A stretch of DNA of 39,631 bases. Origin: Fibrobacter sp. GTDB taxonomy: Bacteria; Fibrobacterota; Fibrobacteria; Fibrobacterales; Fibrobacteraceae. The position numbers and the translations under genes are program-made. Shown here piece by piece: positions 24,340 to 33,285 of the stretch; positions within the stretch are counted from its first letter, which is position 1, and each line of letters begins with the position of its first letter. The stretch covers positions 1 to 39,631 of the forward strand of contig JAGCPZ010000074.1 in assembly GCA_017965445.1 (NCBI GenBank), given 5' to 3'. The notes under the pieces are model-generated. The model was not told where the DNA came from and did not search any database. It saw only the letters and a list, made by a program, of their open reading frames with translations.

Positions 24340-24465
24340 GTTACTCTACGAAAGGATGAAAATCGTGAAAAGTTATTGACGCGTTAAGCTCCAAAAAAAC
24401 ATTTTCTAGGTTGATATCATCTTTAATATATAAAAAAAATTTGAATTTTCTTGATTAAAGCTACT

Positions 24466-26385
24466 TTAGGGGTGTAGCAGGTTATTGTCGAGAACCCAAA
24501 TCCAGGCATCCATTGCGTCGAGCAGGCTGTCCGCTTGTGCTGTCACATCGATATCTGATTTCTTTTCGGCGATAAAACCTCCGACGGTTTCTGTTGTATC
24601 CCAATCGATGACTTTGCTTTGAATGCGGGCGTGTGAAAATTTACGGTTGTTTGCCTGTGCGAAAATGGCAAGCGAATCGTTTCGCATGACTCCGTTTGCG
24701 TTTCTGAACGAAAAGATTTTTTTGCTATCGTTGTCAAAAAGGTTTTTACCGACAAAGTTGTTTGTGGCGTTTAGTCCTAGCATCGAAAGGATTGTCGGAG
24801 CGTAATCTACGTGCGATACGGGTTTGTCGATGATTTGCCCTTCGGGAATGCCGGCGCCGGCCCAGATAAAGGTTGTCCAGGTGTAGGTGCTGTTCGCTTC
24901 GCCGAGTTCTCCTTGCTGCTGCTGAGCCTTGGCGTTTGCTATAGAATGGTCTCCCGTGACGACAATAATTGTACTATTTGCTCTGGGGCCGTTCTGTACT
25001 GCATCGAGAATGATTCCGATGGCGCTGTCTAAATAGGCAACGGCTTGTGCGTAGCGCTCGTCCGATGTTTCAGCCGGTTCCGCATACGATTTCGGAACGT
25101 TGAATGGTGTATGGGTTACAAAATTTATCCATTCAAAGTAAAGCGGCTTGTCCTTGGGGGCGGCTGCATAGAGTTCCTTGAATCGGTTTGCAAGAGGAAT
25201 GTCTGTTGTGATGTTCGGGTTGTATTCTGCGTAATCAAACCATTTTTCGAACCATGGCATGAAATTGTCAAAGCTGGGCTCTGCGGCAGTCAGGACGGTT
25301 TTGTAGTATCCGGCTTTGCCTAGAATGTCTGGCAATGAGCGTGCACGCGTATTCATCATGCTGCTGATGAATACTTTGTTCGGGTGGCTCCAAATGCCAA
25401 GCTGTAAACCGAGCATGCCTTCGGTCGATGGATAGCCCACGCTGTACGTGTATGGAAACATGGTGCCGGATTTGCTCAATTTGCAGAGATTGGGCATGCG
25501 CTTGCAATTCGAGCCTATTCTAAAATCGCCAACCCATCCACGGAAACTTTCGATCGAAAGGAGAATGATATCTTTCTTTTGTTCGAGCGGCTTTTCCCTA
25601 AATTCTTGCATCAGGGAATCTTCGTTTGTGACGTGATGATAGAACGGGTATTGCGATTGTGTGGTGCCACCAAGCAGTTCGATTCCCTGCTCGAAACGCT
25701 CCGGCTTGACTTTATGCGCTTGTATGTAGAGGTATTCGTCTAATAATGTTGAATAGGGCGGCTGGATCGTTTGCCAACGGATACGGCAAGGCTTGAAGTT
25801 CTTGTGTGCGTTGCCGGAAACGGCCAAGAGGATGGCGAGAGTGGTGATGAATATAGTTGTCAGAATCGTGGAAAGTCGTGGAAAATAAATGCGCGGGAAT
25901 CTCTTTAGCGGAGCGATGTTCAAGAAAATAAAAAATAATCCCGCAAGGATGATAATGAAAATAGTTAACAAAAAGCTCCAGAATCCGTCCAGAAAAATGT
26001 TGGCGGTCATTGTCGGGTCTAGCCGCGAAACGGAATAGGTGCTGAGGAACGATATTGTCAGGTGTTGGCCCATCCATCGCATGATTTGGTCGTTGACGGC
26101 GCAGAGGATAAAATAAAACCAAGTGAGTGCAGATACGGTGGCACAAATGATGGTGGAAAATTTTCCTTTTAGGAGTGTTCCCAAAGCAAAGAGAATTCCG
26201 AACAGCGCAATTGCGGGGAGGTTGACGATTGTTGCACAAAAAAAGCCAAGTAAGGGTCTTTCTACAAAAAAGCCGCCTGATGGTGTTCGAGTGAAGTAAA
26301 GTTGAGCCAGCTGCAATAGCTTGAAAAATAATGTGGCTAGCAGGAATATGACGGGCTTGCTTTTTATGATGTTGATGAATTTCAT
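24466..26385 (-). CDS. LtaS/MdoB-like membrane phosphotransferase (alkaline phosphatase superfamily)
   Basis: This 639-residue protein has about five N-terminal membrane helices (to about residue 190) and a large extracytoplasmic sulfatase-fold domain (about 270-600). The metal-site start DIILLSIESFRGW (Glu279), the nucleophile region GYPSTEGML (Thr321) and VVTGDHS with later metal ligands match lipoteichoic acid synthases and phosphoglycerol transferase I. These enzymes move phosphoglycerol, or in cousins phosphoethanolamine, from a lipid to a glycan on the outer face of the inner membrane. With CDP-glycerol and phosphonate genes nearby, a glycan-decorating role is likely; the donor is not known. 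It is transcribed toward the large lipoprotein, with a 126-base gap. Confidence 0.78.
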   Translation of the reverse strand: MKFINIIKSKPVIFLLATLFFKLLQLAQLYFTRTPSGGFFVERPLLGFFCATIVNLPAIALFGILFALGTLLKGKFSTIICATVSALTWFYFILCAVNDQIMRWMGQHLTISFLSTYSVSRLDPTMTANIFLDGFWSFLLTIFIIILAGLFFIFLNIAPLKRFPRIYFPRLSTILTTIFITTLAILLAVSGNAHKNFKPCRIRWQTIQPPYSTLLDEYLYIQAHKVKPERFEQGIELLGGTTQSQYPFYHHVTNEDSLMQEFREKPLEQKKDIILLSIESFRGWVGDFRIGSNCKRMPNLCKLSKSGTMFPYTYSVGYPSTEGMLGLQLGIWSHPNKVFISSMMNTRARSLPDILGKAGYYKTVLTAAEPSFDNFMPWFEKWFDYAEYNPNITTDIPLANRFKELYAAAPKDKPLYFEWINFVTHTPFNVPKSYAEPAETSDERYAQAVAYLDSAIGIILDAVQNGPRANSTIIVVTGDHSIANAKAQQQQGELGEANSTYTWTTFIWAGAGIPEGQIIDKPVSHVDYAPTILSMLGLNATNNFVGKNLFDNDSKKIFSFRNANGVMRNDSLAIFAQANNRKFSHARIQSKVIDWDTTETVGGFIAEKKSDIDVTAQADSLLDAMDAWIWVLDNNLLHP

Positions 26386-26438
26386 GCGGTATGAAAGAAA
26401 TTGGTTAGGATACGAAAATATAAAATTATATTTGATAT

Positions 26439-28352
26439 GTGAAGATATCTTGGTACATTAAACGCTTAAAAACTTTTTCGCTAGGTGAATTTTCTTATCG
26501 CATCCGCCAGCGGGTGCGTACGCATGTGTTCGACAAGCGGCTGATGGAAAAATCTACCGCTCCGGTGGAATTGCCGAAGTCTTCGATAATTGAGGACGGC
26601 TCGGCACATTTGGATTATCCGATTTTTGATAAAACGCTTGACGTTTTCAAACCCGTCCGTTGGCATCTGGATTTATCGACAGGAAGGGAATTCCCGAAGT
26701 CCTTTGCGCATAAAATCGATATTCGCAGTGACAAGTATGGCAGTGCCAAGCATGTGTGGGAAGTGAACCGCATGCAGTTTATGCTGCATATTGCGATGCT
26801 TTATAAAAATAGCGGGAACGAAAAGTATTTGGATTTATTTCGTTACCATTTGACGAGTTGGAAAAATGAAAACCCGTACATGGTGGGTGTCAACTGGTAC
26901 AGCAATATCGAGGTGAACTTGCGCTTGATTTGCTGGTACTTCTGTTGGCAGGTGCTGGACGTTGATGGTGTGTGTGCAGACATTGCGAAAGAACCTACGT
27001 TTAAGGAGTTTGTTCGAGACGTCTGGAGACCACTTATTTACGAACATGCGGAATATTCCTATAATCATCCGTCGCTTTGTTCTTCGGCGAACAACCATTT
27101 GATTTCGGAATATGCGGGGCTGTTTGTGGCGGCCTGCGGTTGGGATATCCCGAATCGCAAAGCACGACTGGAGTATGCCAAGGTGGGGCTTGAACGCGAA
27201 ATCCTTACACAGAATACGGCTGAAGGCGTGAACCGTGAAGAGGCCGCGGAGTATATCCAGTTCATTGATGACTTTTTCTTGATTGCGGCTGTTGTGGGGC
27301 GTCGTGCGGGTGTCGAGTTTTCGGAGGCGTATAACAAGCGTTTGCACTCTATGGCGGATTACATGAACGCCATGCTGGATTGCAATTGCAATTACCCGAT
27401 GTACGGCGATGGCGATGATGGTTTTGTGTTGCGACCGGATTCGGGCGGACATTTCAATAATTTTAAGTCTTTGCTTTCATCGTTTGCTGTTTATTTTGAA
27501 GATGCATCGTTCAAGCGCGCTGGCGTGATGTGGGACGAAAAGAACGAGTTGCTATTCGGTTACGAAGGCCGAAAAAAATTTTTGATGTTACCGACGGTCA
27601 ATACCGGATTCTTGACGGATGGAAATCGGTTCTTCCCCGAAAGCGGACATTTTATCTTTAGACGAGCAGAAGGTATTGCGGGTTCAGGTTTTCGCGAAAC
27701 GTATTTGCATTTCGATGCGGCTCCACTGGGATTCTTGAGTATTGCGGCTCACGCCCATGCGGATGCTCTAAGTTTTATCTTGCATGTCGATGGATTCCCT
27801 GTTATTGTGGATCCGGGAACGTTCACGTACCATACGCATAAAGACTTGCGCGCTTATTTTGTCAGTACGATTGCGCACAATACGGTGTGCGTGAATGGGA
27901 AAAATCAAGCGAATCAGGCGGGACCTACGATGTGGTTGAATCATTACAAAGCAAAAGTTGTTTCTTGTGATGAAACGTCTGGCGAAGTCGTGGCGACCCA
28001 TAATGGTTATGCTTCCGATGGTGTTTTACATCTGCGAAAAATTCAGTTCGATCGTGACAAGAACGAATTCGTGATTGTTGATACGTTGCGCTGTGAGAAA
28101 GTGGCGACTGTTGAAATTCCGTTCCATTTGCATCCAGAAACGACAGTGTGTCTTGATGGTCGCATTGTCGCGCTCGATGTGCCTGGTGCCCGCCGTGTTG
28201 TGATTGAACTTGACGAAAAACTCTCTTATACGGTTTGCGATGACGGTTGGTATTCGGAACACTTTGGCGAGAAAGTCCCGGCGAAATATCTGTATGCCAA
28301 GACGAAGTGCAATAGCGATGTCGAATTTGTGACGAAGTTGCGAGTGCTTTAA
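26439..28352 (+). CDS. Heparinase II/III-like protein without signal peptide
   Basis: This 637-residue protein has an N-terminal alpha-helical domain with YNHPSLCSSANNHLISEYAG. A C-terminal beta-sandwich carries HAHADALSFILHVDG and VDPGTFTYH, the hallmark of heparinase II/III and alginate-lyase-type polysaccharide lyases. Such lyases cleave uronic acid polymers by beta-elimination, which fits the glucuronate and mannuronate dehydrogenases in the same locus. No signal peptide is visible. The start is the GTG at 26439; the N-terminus WYIKRLKTFSLGEFSYRI is family-typical. There is no ribosome site and a TATATT lies just upstream, so it may be leaderless. Relatives occur in exopolysaccharide clusters, where their task is unclear. 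Confidence 0.75.
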   Translation: MKISWYIKRLKTFSLGEFSYRIRQRVRTHVFDKRLMEKSTAPVELPKSSIIEDGSAHLDYPIFDKTLDVFKPVRWHLDLSTGREFPKSFAHKIDIRSDKYGSAKHVWEVNRMQFMLHIAMLYKNSGNEKYLDLFRYHLTSWKNENPYMVGVNWYSNIEVNLRLICWYFCWQVLDVDGVCADIAKEPTFKEFVRDVWRPLIYEHAEYSYNHPSLCSSANNHLISEYAGLFVAACGWDIPNRKARLEYAKVGLEREILTQNTAEGVNREEAAEYIQFIDDFFLIAAVVGRRAGVEFSEAYNKRLHSMADYMNAMLDCNCNYPMYGDGDDGFVLRPDSGGHFNNFKSLLSSFAVYFEDASFKRAGVMWDEKNELLFGYEGRKKFLMLPTVNTGFLTDGNRFFPESGHFIFRRAEGIAGSGFRETYLHFDAAPLGFLSIAAHAHADALSFILHVDGFPVIVDPGTFTYHTHKDLRAYFVSTIAHNTVCVNGKNQANQAGPTMWLNHYKAKVVSCDETSGEVVATHNGYASDGVLHLRKIQFDRDKNEFVIVDTLRCEKVATVEIPFHLHPETTVCLDGRIVALDVPGARRVVIELDEKLSYTVCDDGWYSEHFGEKVPAKYLYAKTKCNSDVEFVTKLRVL

Positions 28353-28369
28353 TTTTCTAGATTGTCCCT

Positions 28370-29425
28370 ATGCTCGAAAAGGTTTGTCATATTGGCCCTG
28401 CATTGAACGTTCAAGGTGGAATCAGCTCCGTGTTGGTGAGCTATAAGAACTTGTTCAATCTGCCGGTCGAAAATTTTGTTTCTAGTTACAACGGATCGTT
28501 TATCAAGTCCTTGCCGCTGTTTATTTGCTTGTGCCTGAAACTTTTGTTGAACCCGCCTGCGGCAACTTTTTTTCAGATTCATACTTCTTTTAACGGGAGT
28601 TTTTTTCGCAAGTATTTGATAAGCCTTTGCTTGAGAATGCGTGGCAAAAAGTATGTCGCCCATATTCATGGGAGCCGATTTAAAAAGATGTGCCTCACTT
28701 CGCCCAAAGTGGTTCAGCATTTTATCCGGAGTTATTTCAAGCATTCGACAATGGTGATTTGCATTACGCCGGATATGCAGGAATTTCTGGAAGAATTTGT
28801 CGGGAATGGTCTTTGCCATTATGTCGTGATTCCGAATCCTTGCCCAACGATTGCTGAAAAACCCGTGGATTTGAAAACGCATGAGTTGCCTGTCAAGATT
28901 GTTTTTTCGGGTCGTTATGGGCATCGCAAAGGCGTGTATGATTTGCTTGAAGCGTTCTCTCGCGCAAATTTCAAGACTCCGGTTGAACTCTATTTGTACG
29001 GCGATGGCGAGGTGGAACAGGTGAAGTCCGTGGTCGCTTCTTCGCCGCGTGCGAAATCGATTCATGTCTCAGATTGGTTGAAGCATGACGATTACTTGAA
29101 TTTGTTGTCGCAATTCGATTTGCTTGCGTTGCCTTCTTATGCCGAAACATTTGGCATGAGCCTTGTTGAAGCGATGGGTGTCGGGCTTCCGGTTGTTTCG
29201 GCGCGTTCGGGTGGTGTGCCGTATGTGGTGCGCGATGGCGTTGATGGCTTTTTGATTGATGCGGGTGACGTTGATGCGCTTGCTCGGAAGTTGGAAAGTC
29301 TTGTCGAAGATAATTCGCTCCGTGTGCAAATGGGACAGGATGCCTGGAAAGATGTTGTCGCGAATTTTAGAGGCGATGTTGTTCTAGATAAACTCGAAGC
29401 CGCGTATAGGGGAATCTGCCCATGA
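28370..29425 (+). CDS. GT4 family glycosyltransferase
   Basis: This 351-residue GT-B enzyme has an N-terminal GGISSVLVSYKNLF acceptor-domain start. The classic GT4 donor-binding end reads PSYAETFGMSLVEAMGVGLPVV (trimmed around the two conserved glutamates), followed by SGGVPYVVRDGVDGFL. It would add a hexose-type sugar to the glycan under assembly. It begins 17 bases after the heparinase-like gene and shares a 4-base ATGA overlap with the following gene, so 26439-31538 is probably one operon. Donor is unknown. Confidence 0.85.
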   Translation: MLEKVCHIGPALNVQGGISSVLVSYKNLFNLPVENFVSSYNGSFIKSLPLFICLCLKLLLNPPAATFFQIHTSFNGSFFRKYLISLCLRMRGKKYVAHIHGSRFKKMCLTSPKVVQHFIRSYFKHSTMVICITPDMQEFLEEFVGNGLCHYVVIPNPCPTIAEKPVDLKTHELPVKIVFSGRYGHRKGVYDLLEAFSRANFKTPVELYLYGDGEVEQVKSVVASSPRAKSIHVSDWLKHDDYLNLLSQFDLLALPSYAETFGMSLVEAMGVGLPVVSARSGGVPYVVRDGVDGFLIDAGDVDALARKLESLVEDNSLRVQMGQDAWKDVVANFRGDVVLDKLEAAYRGICP

Positions 29426-30546
29426 AGGCTATGCTGAAATCGCATCTTAAATCGCTCGCATTGAGAATTGTGTGCGGAGCCGTTTCGGTTGTGTTCCCGC
29501 TGAAGAAAAAAAAGGTGTTTTTCAAATCGTATCACGGACTGCGTTATGCGTGCAATCCTCGGTTTATTTCTGAGAAGTTGCATGAATTGGTCCCTGATTA
29601 CGATATTGTCTGGAGTTTCAAGAATCCCCAAAAGATAGATGATTTTCCTGGCTACGCGAGGTCGGTAAAGGCGGGGAGCCTTTCGGAATGCGTTGAAATG
29701 TTCACTGCAAAGATTTGCATTTTCAACGCGGGAATTGTGCTTCCGTGCAAGCGTAAGGGACAGTCCTTTTTGGATACATGGCATGGCGATAGAGCGTTTA
29801 AACGCGTTGACGAGTCGGCTGATGGAAAGGTTTCGCTTGCGGATGCATATCGCATTATGGATGTTGTCTTGTCGGGTTCGGACTATGCAGATAAGGTTTA
29901 TCATGACGCGATGAAGTTTAAGGGTGAAATCATGCATTGCGGAACGCCCCGCAATGACATGTTCTTCTGCGACTCCTCGGCCCGCCTTGAAAACGTGCGT
30001 AAAAAACTGAACATCGGTGCGGACTGCGTTTTGACTTTTGCACCTACATTCAGGGGTGTTTGCGATGGTGTTGCTGAATTGAATTTCCCTGTGTTGCTGG
30101 ATCAGCTAGAGGCTAAAACAGGTAAAACTTGGTGCGCCCTTATTCGCCAGCATTACAAGGTGAAGGTTAGCGACAACTGGAATCGCGATAGGCGGATTAT
30201 TAACGCTTCGAGCTACCCCGAAATGCAAGATATCTTGCTCGCTTCGGATATCGTCATCTCGGATTATTCTTCGCTTGTGGGGGATTATGTTTTGCTGAAT
30301 CGCCCCGTGTTCCTTTATGTGCCCGACTTGGAAGAATACAAGTCGGGACGCGGGTTGTATTTCGATATCGAAAAGAGTCCGTTCTGGTACGCACGCAGCG
30401 AAGCGGAACTGTTTAAAAAAATTCTCAATGTGGATGCGGAATCGGCAAGAAAAAATTGTCGCGACATCTTGGATTTTTATGGACATGTTTGCGAGAAAGG
30501 AAATGCCTCTGAGCAAGTGTGCCAATGGATTTTGGGTAGATCATGA
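29422..30546 (+). CDS. CDP-glycerol glycerophosphotransferase family protein
   Basis: This 374-residue protein matches the TagB/TagF family. The catalytic-histidine motif LDTWHGDRAFKRV (His121), the CGTPRNDMFF motif, TFAPTFRG, and the donor-site pair SDYSSLVGDYVLLNRPVFLY are all present. These enzymes transfer glycerol phosphate from CDP-glycerol to a glycan or lipid acceptor at the inner membrane. The gene for the CDP-glycerol-forming enzyme lies at 32830-33234. The single GT-B domain, without a long N-terminal extension, is more like a primase or single-addition enzyme than a long-chain polymerase, though this is inference. It overlaps both neighbours by four bases. Confidence 0.83.
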   Translation: MKAMLKSHLKSLALRIVCGAVSVVFPLKKKKVFFKSYHGLRYACNPRFISEKLHELVPDYDIVWSFKNPQKIDDFPGYARSVKAGSLSECVEMFTAKICIFNAGIVLPCKRKGQSFLDTWHGDRAFKRVDESADGKVSLADAYRIMDVVLSGSDYADKVYHDAMKFKGEIMHCGTPRNDMFFCDSSARLENVRKKLNIGADCVLTFAPTFRGVCDGVAELNFPVLLDQLEAKTGKTWCALIRQHYKVKVSDNWNRDRRIINASSYPEMQDILLASDIVISDYSSLVGDYVLLNRPVFLYVPDLEEYKSGRGLYFDIEKSPFWYARSEAELFKKILNVDAESARKNCRDILDFYGHVCEKGNASEQVCQWILGRS

Positions 30547-31538
30547 GCGCGTCTATTTCAATCATATTGCCTGTATATAATGCAGAAAAGTACCTGCGTG
30601 AATGCGTTGATTCCGTGCTCAAAATCGGGGAACGCCTCGATTGGGAGCTTGTTCTAGTTGATGATGGGTCGAAAGATTCGAGTTCAGCTATTTGTGACGA
30701 GTTTGCCGAAGTGAATTCTCGCGTCCGTGTGTTGCACCTAGAAAACGGCGGTGTGAGCAAAGCGCGCAATGTAGGAATTGCCGCTGCGACGAAAGACTTT
30801 GTGACCTTTATCGATGCCGATGATTGGATTGACGCGGATGCTTTTGCTTGTGTTTTCCATGAGTTTGTCGATTTCGGTTGCGACTTGGGATTTACTTCAT
30901 TTGTTCGTGTTGAAAACGGACGTGGTAAGGAGCAACCGATTGATTTTGGCAAATCCCGCCGACTCACGGATAGCGAAAAAATGACTCTTTTGCAAATGCG
31001 GCTTGCTCCTGGTATTCGCTTTATGGGAAGTGTGTGGAGGAATTTCTATTCGCGCAAGCTCGTGTCTGCGCTGTCTTTTGATAAGACACTCCGCTTTCAG
31101 GAGGATGTTCTATTTAACATCGCTGCGGTTTATAATGTGGCAAATGTGGCTGTTCTCAATAAGAGCTTTTACTATTACCGTGTCAATGAGGATTCCGCCA
31201 ATTTCAACGAATCTACGAACTCTGTACAGAATCGCATTGCTGCTTGGGAACGTATAGCGGAATGGTCTAATGAGTACGGGGTAGATTTGTCGTTTGCATT
31301 GATGCGCCGCCATTGCCCGATTTATGCAAGGCTGTTCGCGAATGCATCCCGAGAATACCCGAGAGGAATTAAGCGCATAATGGCTCTATGGAAAATCCAC
31401 CGTGAAATTCCACGTCAAGAGATCCGGCAATGGAAACCGGAATACTTTGGAAACTCTTTCTTACCCTACGTCTTGTTGCGCCGTATCGGACTCGATTTGC
31501 TTGGGTTCGTCTTCCTCTTCTTTCGATTCCTTTTCTAA
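30543..31538 (+). CDS. GT2 family glycosyltransferase
   Basis: This 331-residue inverting glycosyltransferase has a GT-A fold. The signature SIILPVYNAEKYLRECVDSV starts the protein, DDGS is at 40-43, ENGGVSKARNVGI at 67-79 and the metal-binding DADD at 91-94. The C-terminus ends in a hydrophobic LLGFVFLFFRFLF stretch that may associate with the membrane. It overlaps the preceding gene by four bases (ATGA). Its last 78 bases overlap the convergent O-antigen polymerase gene. Confidence 0.85.
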   Translation: MSASISIILPVYNAEKYLRECVDSVLKIGERLDWELVLVDDGSKDSSSAICDEFAEVNSRVRVLHLENGGVSKARNVGIAAATKDFVTFIDADDWIDADAFACVFHEFVDFGCDLGFTSFVRVENGRGKEQPIDFGKSRRLTDSEKMTLLQMRLAPGIRFMGSVWRNFYSRKLVSALSFDKTLRFQEDVLFNIAAVYNVANVAVLNKSFYYYRVNEDSANFNESTNSVQNRIAAWERIAEWSNEYGVDLSFALMRRHCPIYARLFANASREYPRGIKRIMALWKIHREIPRQEIRQWKPEYFGNSFLPYVLLRRIGLDLLGFVFLFFRFLF

Positions 31539-32816
31539 AGTCTGGGTGCATCCCATGAGGACTCCGAGAATCATGTAGGAATATGCCGATGCGTTTCCCA
31601 TGTTTCCGGTCAGAATGAAAAACATCGTGATTGAAAAAATGAGCAAGTATCCGCTTTGCGTCATGGGATGGAGCTCCCGCCGCCTATAGAAGTAGAGGAA
31701 TATCCAGGCGCTTAGCAAGAGATAAGTGCCGAACCCTATAAAACCATAGTTGATGAGTTTAGGGAAAACGATGGATTCCATGCCCATGATTTCTTCGTCT
31801 CGGATGCGGTCTCCGTAGGCGTCTGTTTCAAAGATGTTCTTAGTCAGGTAAGAAACTCCGTTGCCGAACAGGGGCTTGTTGGCAATTTGGATGATGGAAA
31901 AAATCAGTTGCTGTTGCCGCAGCTGGAGTGAACTTCCTCTTGATTCTTGTGAAAAATTGTCAATTACTTTTTGCAGGGCGATTGAAGCGCTTAGAGCTAA
32001 AATAAATACTATTGTCAACTTTATGATGATGTGCATCTTGTGGACAATCCAAAAAGAGAGGATAATTCCTGTACAGAGAATGCCTGTTCTGCTCCCGCAA
32101 AGGAACAGATTTGCAAATAATACGATGTAGAAAAAAAGTTTCCAGTATTTGTTGATGTCGAAATTTCGGAATAGAGGAACATATAAGGCGAGAATGCTGC
32201 AAAGAAGCGTGCTGTAGGCGGTCGGATGAGTTGTGGTGAGAATCGTTCTTATTCTCCAAGAGTCGCGTACATTGATGTCGCTGCCCAAATCGTAAAATCC
32301 GCTGTAATTGGGGAACGCCGAACAGATGAGTTTATATGGGTAGTTTGCGCTGATGAGGGCTTCGATGATGCCGAAACAGCCAAGGATTAGGAGCGGGACG
32401 AAAAGTTGTCTCAAAATTTCTTTGATGTCGCACTTTCGTCCGATAAGGAATGCGGCGACAACATAACCATAAAGTTCGATGAAATGACGGGCGAGAGCGT
32501 AAAATTCTTTGGGATTGAGCCCTTCGTTTGTGTAAACTGTGCAGCAGAAAGAAACGGCTATTAATAATAGAGGTATCTTTATGGGAATTTCCTTGATCGT
32601 TTTTATAAAAAAATTGTAGTTCTTTAGAAATTCGACAGCGAAGAATGAATAAAGTAAAATATGTTGTGGCGATACCTTGGGTGAATCAATTATCCAGACG
32701 CAGGATGGAAATAGTACTGTTCCCAGGAAAAGCGCACAGAATCGTTTCTCTGTGTCGTTCATCAGGAGAACGAACCAAATTGCACAAAACAGAAGATAAA
32801 CGAGTGCGCTAATCAC
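31461..32816 (-). CDS. O-antigen polymerase/ligase family protein (Wzy/WaaL-like)
   Basis: This 451-residue protein has about ten to twelve membrane helices. It also has a periplasmic loop beginning near SQESRGSSLQLRQQQLIF and continuing with KPLFGNGVSYLTK, as in the Wzy_C/O-antigen ligase family. Such proteins polymerise lipid-linked repeat units or ligate them to a lipid acceptor on the periplasmic side. Polymerase and ligase cannot be told apart by sequence. The C-terminal tail (about 25 residues, very acidic) is encoded opposite the end of the GT2 gene. It lies 13 bases after the tagD-like gene and is probably co-transcribed with it. Confidence 0.8.
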   Translation of the reverse strand: MISALVYLLFCAIWFVLLMNDTEKRFCALFLGTVLFPSCVWIIDSPKVSPQHILLYSFFAVEFLKNYNFFIKTIKEIPIKIPLLLIAVSFCCTVYTNEGLNPKEFYALARHFIELYGYVVAAFLIGRKCDIKEILRQLFVPLLILGCFGIIEALISANYPYKLICSAFPNYSGFYDLGSDINVRDSWRIRTILTTTHPTAYSTLLCSILALYVPLFRNFDINKYWKLFFYIVLFANLFLCGSRTGILCTGIILSFWIVHKMHIIIKLTIVFILALSASIALQKVIDNFSQESRGSSLQLRQQQLIFSIIQIANKPLFGNGVSYLTKNIFETDAYGDRIRDEEIMGMESIVFPKLINYGFIGFGTYLLLSAWIFLYFYRRRELHPMTQSGYLLIFSITMFFILTGNMGNASAYSYMILGVLMGCTQTLEKESKEEEDEPKQIESDTAQQDVG

Positions 32817-32829
32817 TTGGTAAAATTCC

Positions 32830-33234
32830 CTAACGGTTCTTGACTTCTTGCTTTATTTCTGTGGTGCTGACACCTTCGGTCCTAGGTAGATAGACGACAT
32901 CGCAGTAGTCTTTGAGAAAATCGAATTTTCCGGTCCAGTCGCTTCCCATCACGAACAGGTCGCAACCATATTTTTGGATATCGTCCTTTTTCTGTTCCCA
33001 GTTGTCTTCGCGGATGACCTTGGTGACCATGCGGAGCGCTTCGACAATTTCTTTGCGGTTTTCAAATGGAACAATGCATTTTTTGCCTTTTAGTGCATTG
33101 AATTCATCGGAGGAAACGGCAACGTAAAGCTCATCTGCCATGTCGGCAATTCTTTTGAGAAGGCGCAAATGACCGATGTGGAACAGGTCGTATGTACCGT
33201 AGGTGATTGCCCTTTTGTATTTTTTTGCGTTCAT
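32830..33234 (-). CDS. tagD: Glycerol-3-phosphate cytidylyltransferase (TagD-like)
   Basis: This 134-residue enzyme has GTYDLFHIGHLRLL (HxGH at 19-22), which binds CTP, plus RTEGVSTTEIK near the end, which replaces the RTEGISTT signature of TagD/GCT. It joins glycerol-3-phosphate and CTP to form CDP-glycerol, the donor for the glycerophosphotransferase at 29422. The length matches TagD. A CDP-glycerol pathway is best known from Gram-positive teichoic acids, but occurs in some Gram-negative capsule loci. The start is at 33234. A minus-strand TATAAT at 33276-33271 is its likely promoter and overlaps the promoter of the divergent gene. Confidence 0.88.
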   Translation of the reverse strand: MNAKKYKRAITYGTYDLFHIGHLRLLKRIADMADELYVAVSSDEFNALKGKKCIVPFENRKEIVEALRMVTKVIREDNWEQKKDDIQKYGCDLFVMGSDWTGKFDFLKDYCDVVYLPRTEGVSTTEIKQEVKNR

Positions 33235-33270
33235 GATAGAAAAAATAAAAAAATAACATCGGCGAAATGT

Positions 33271-33285
33271 ATTATATTTCTGTTT
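33271..33285. promoter_or_regulatory. Overlapping divergent -10 elements (tagD and EEP gene)
   Basis: On the plus strand TATATT (33273-33278) lies exactly 7 bases before the EEP gene's ATG at 33286, with no ribosome site. On the minus strand the same bases form TATAAT (33276-33271), placing the tagD transcript start near 33264 with a leader of about 30 bases. Only one polymerase could occupy the site at a time. Confidence 0.5.
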
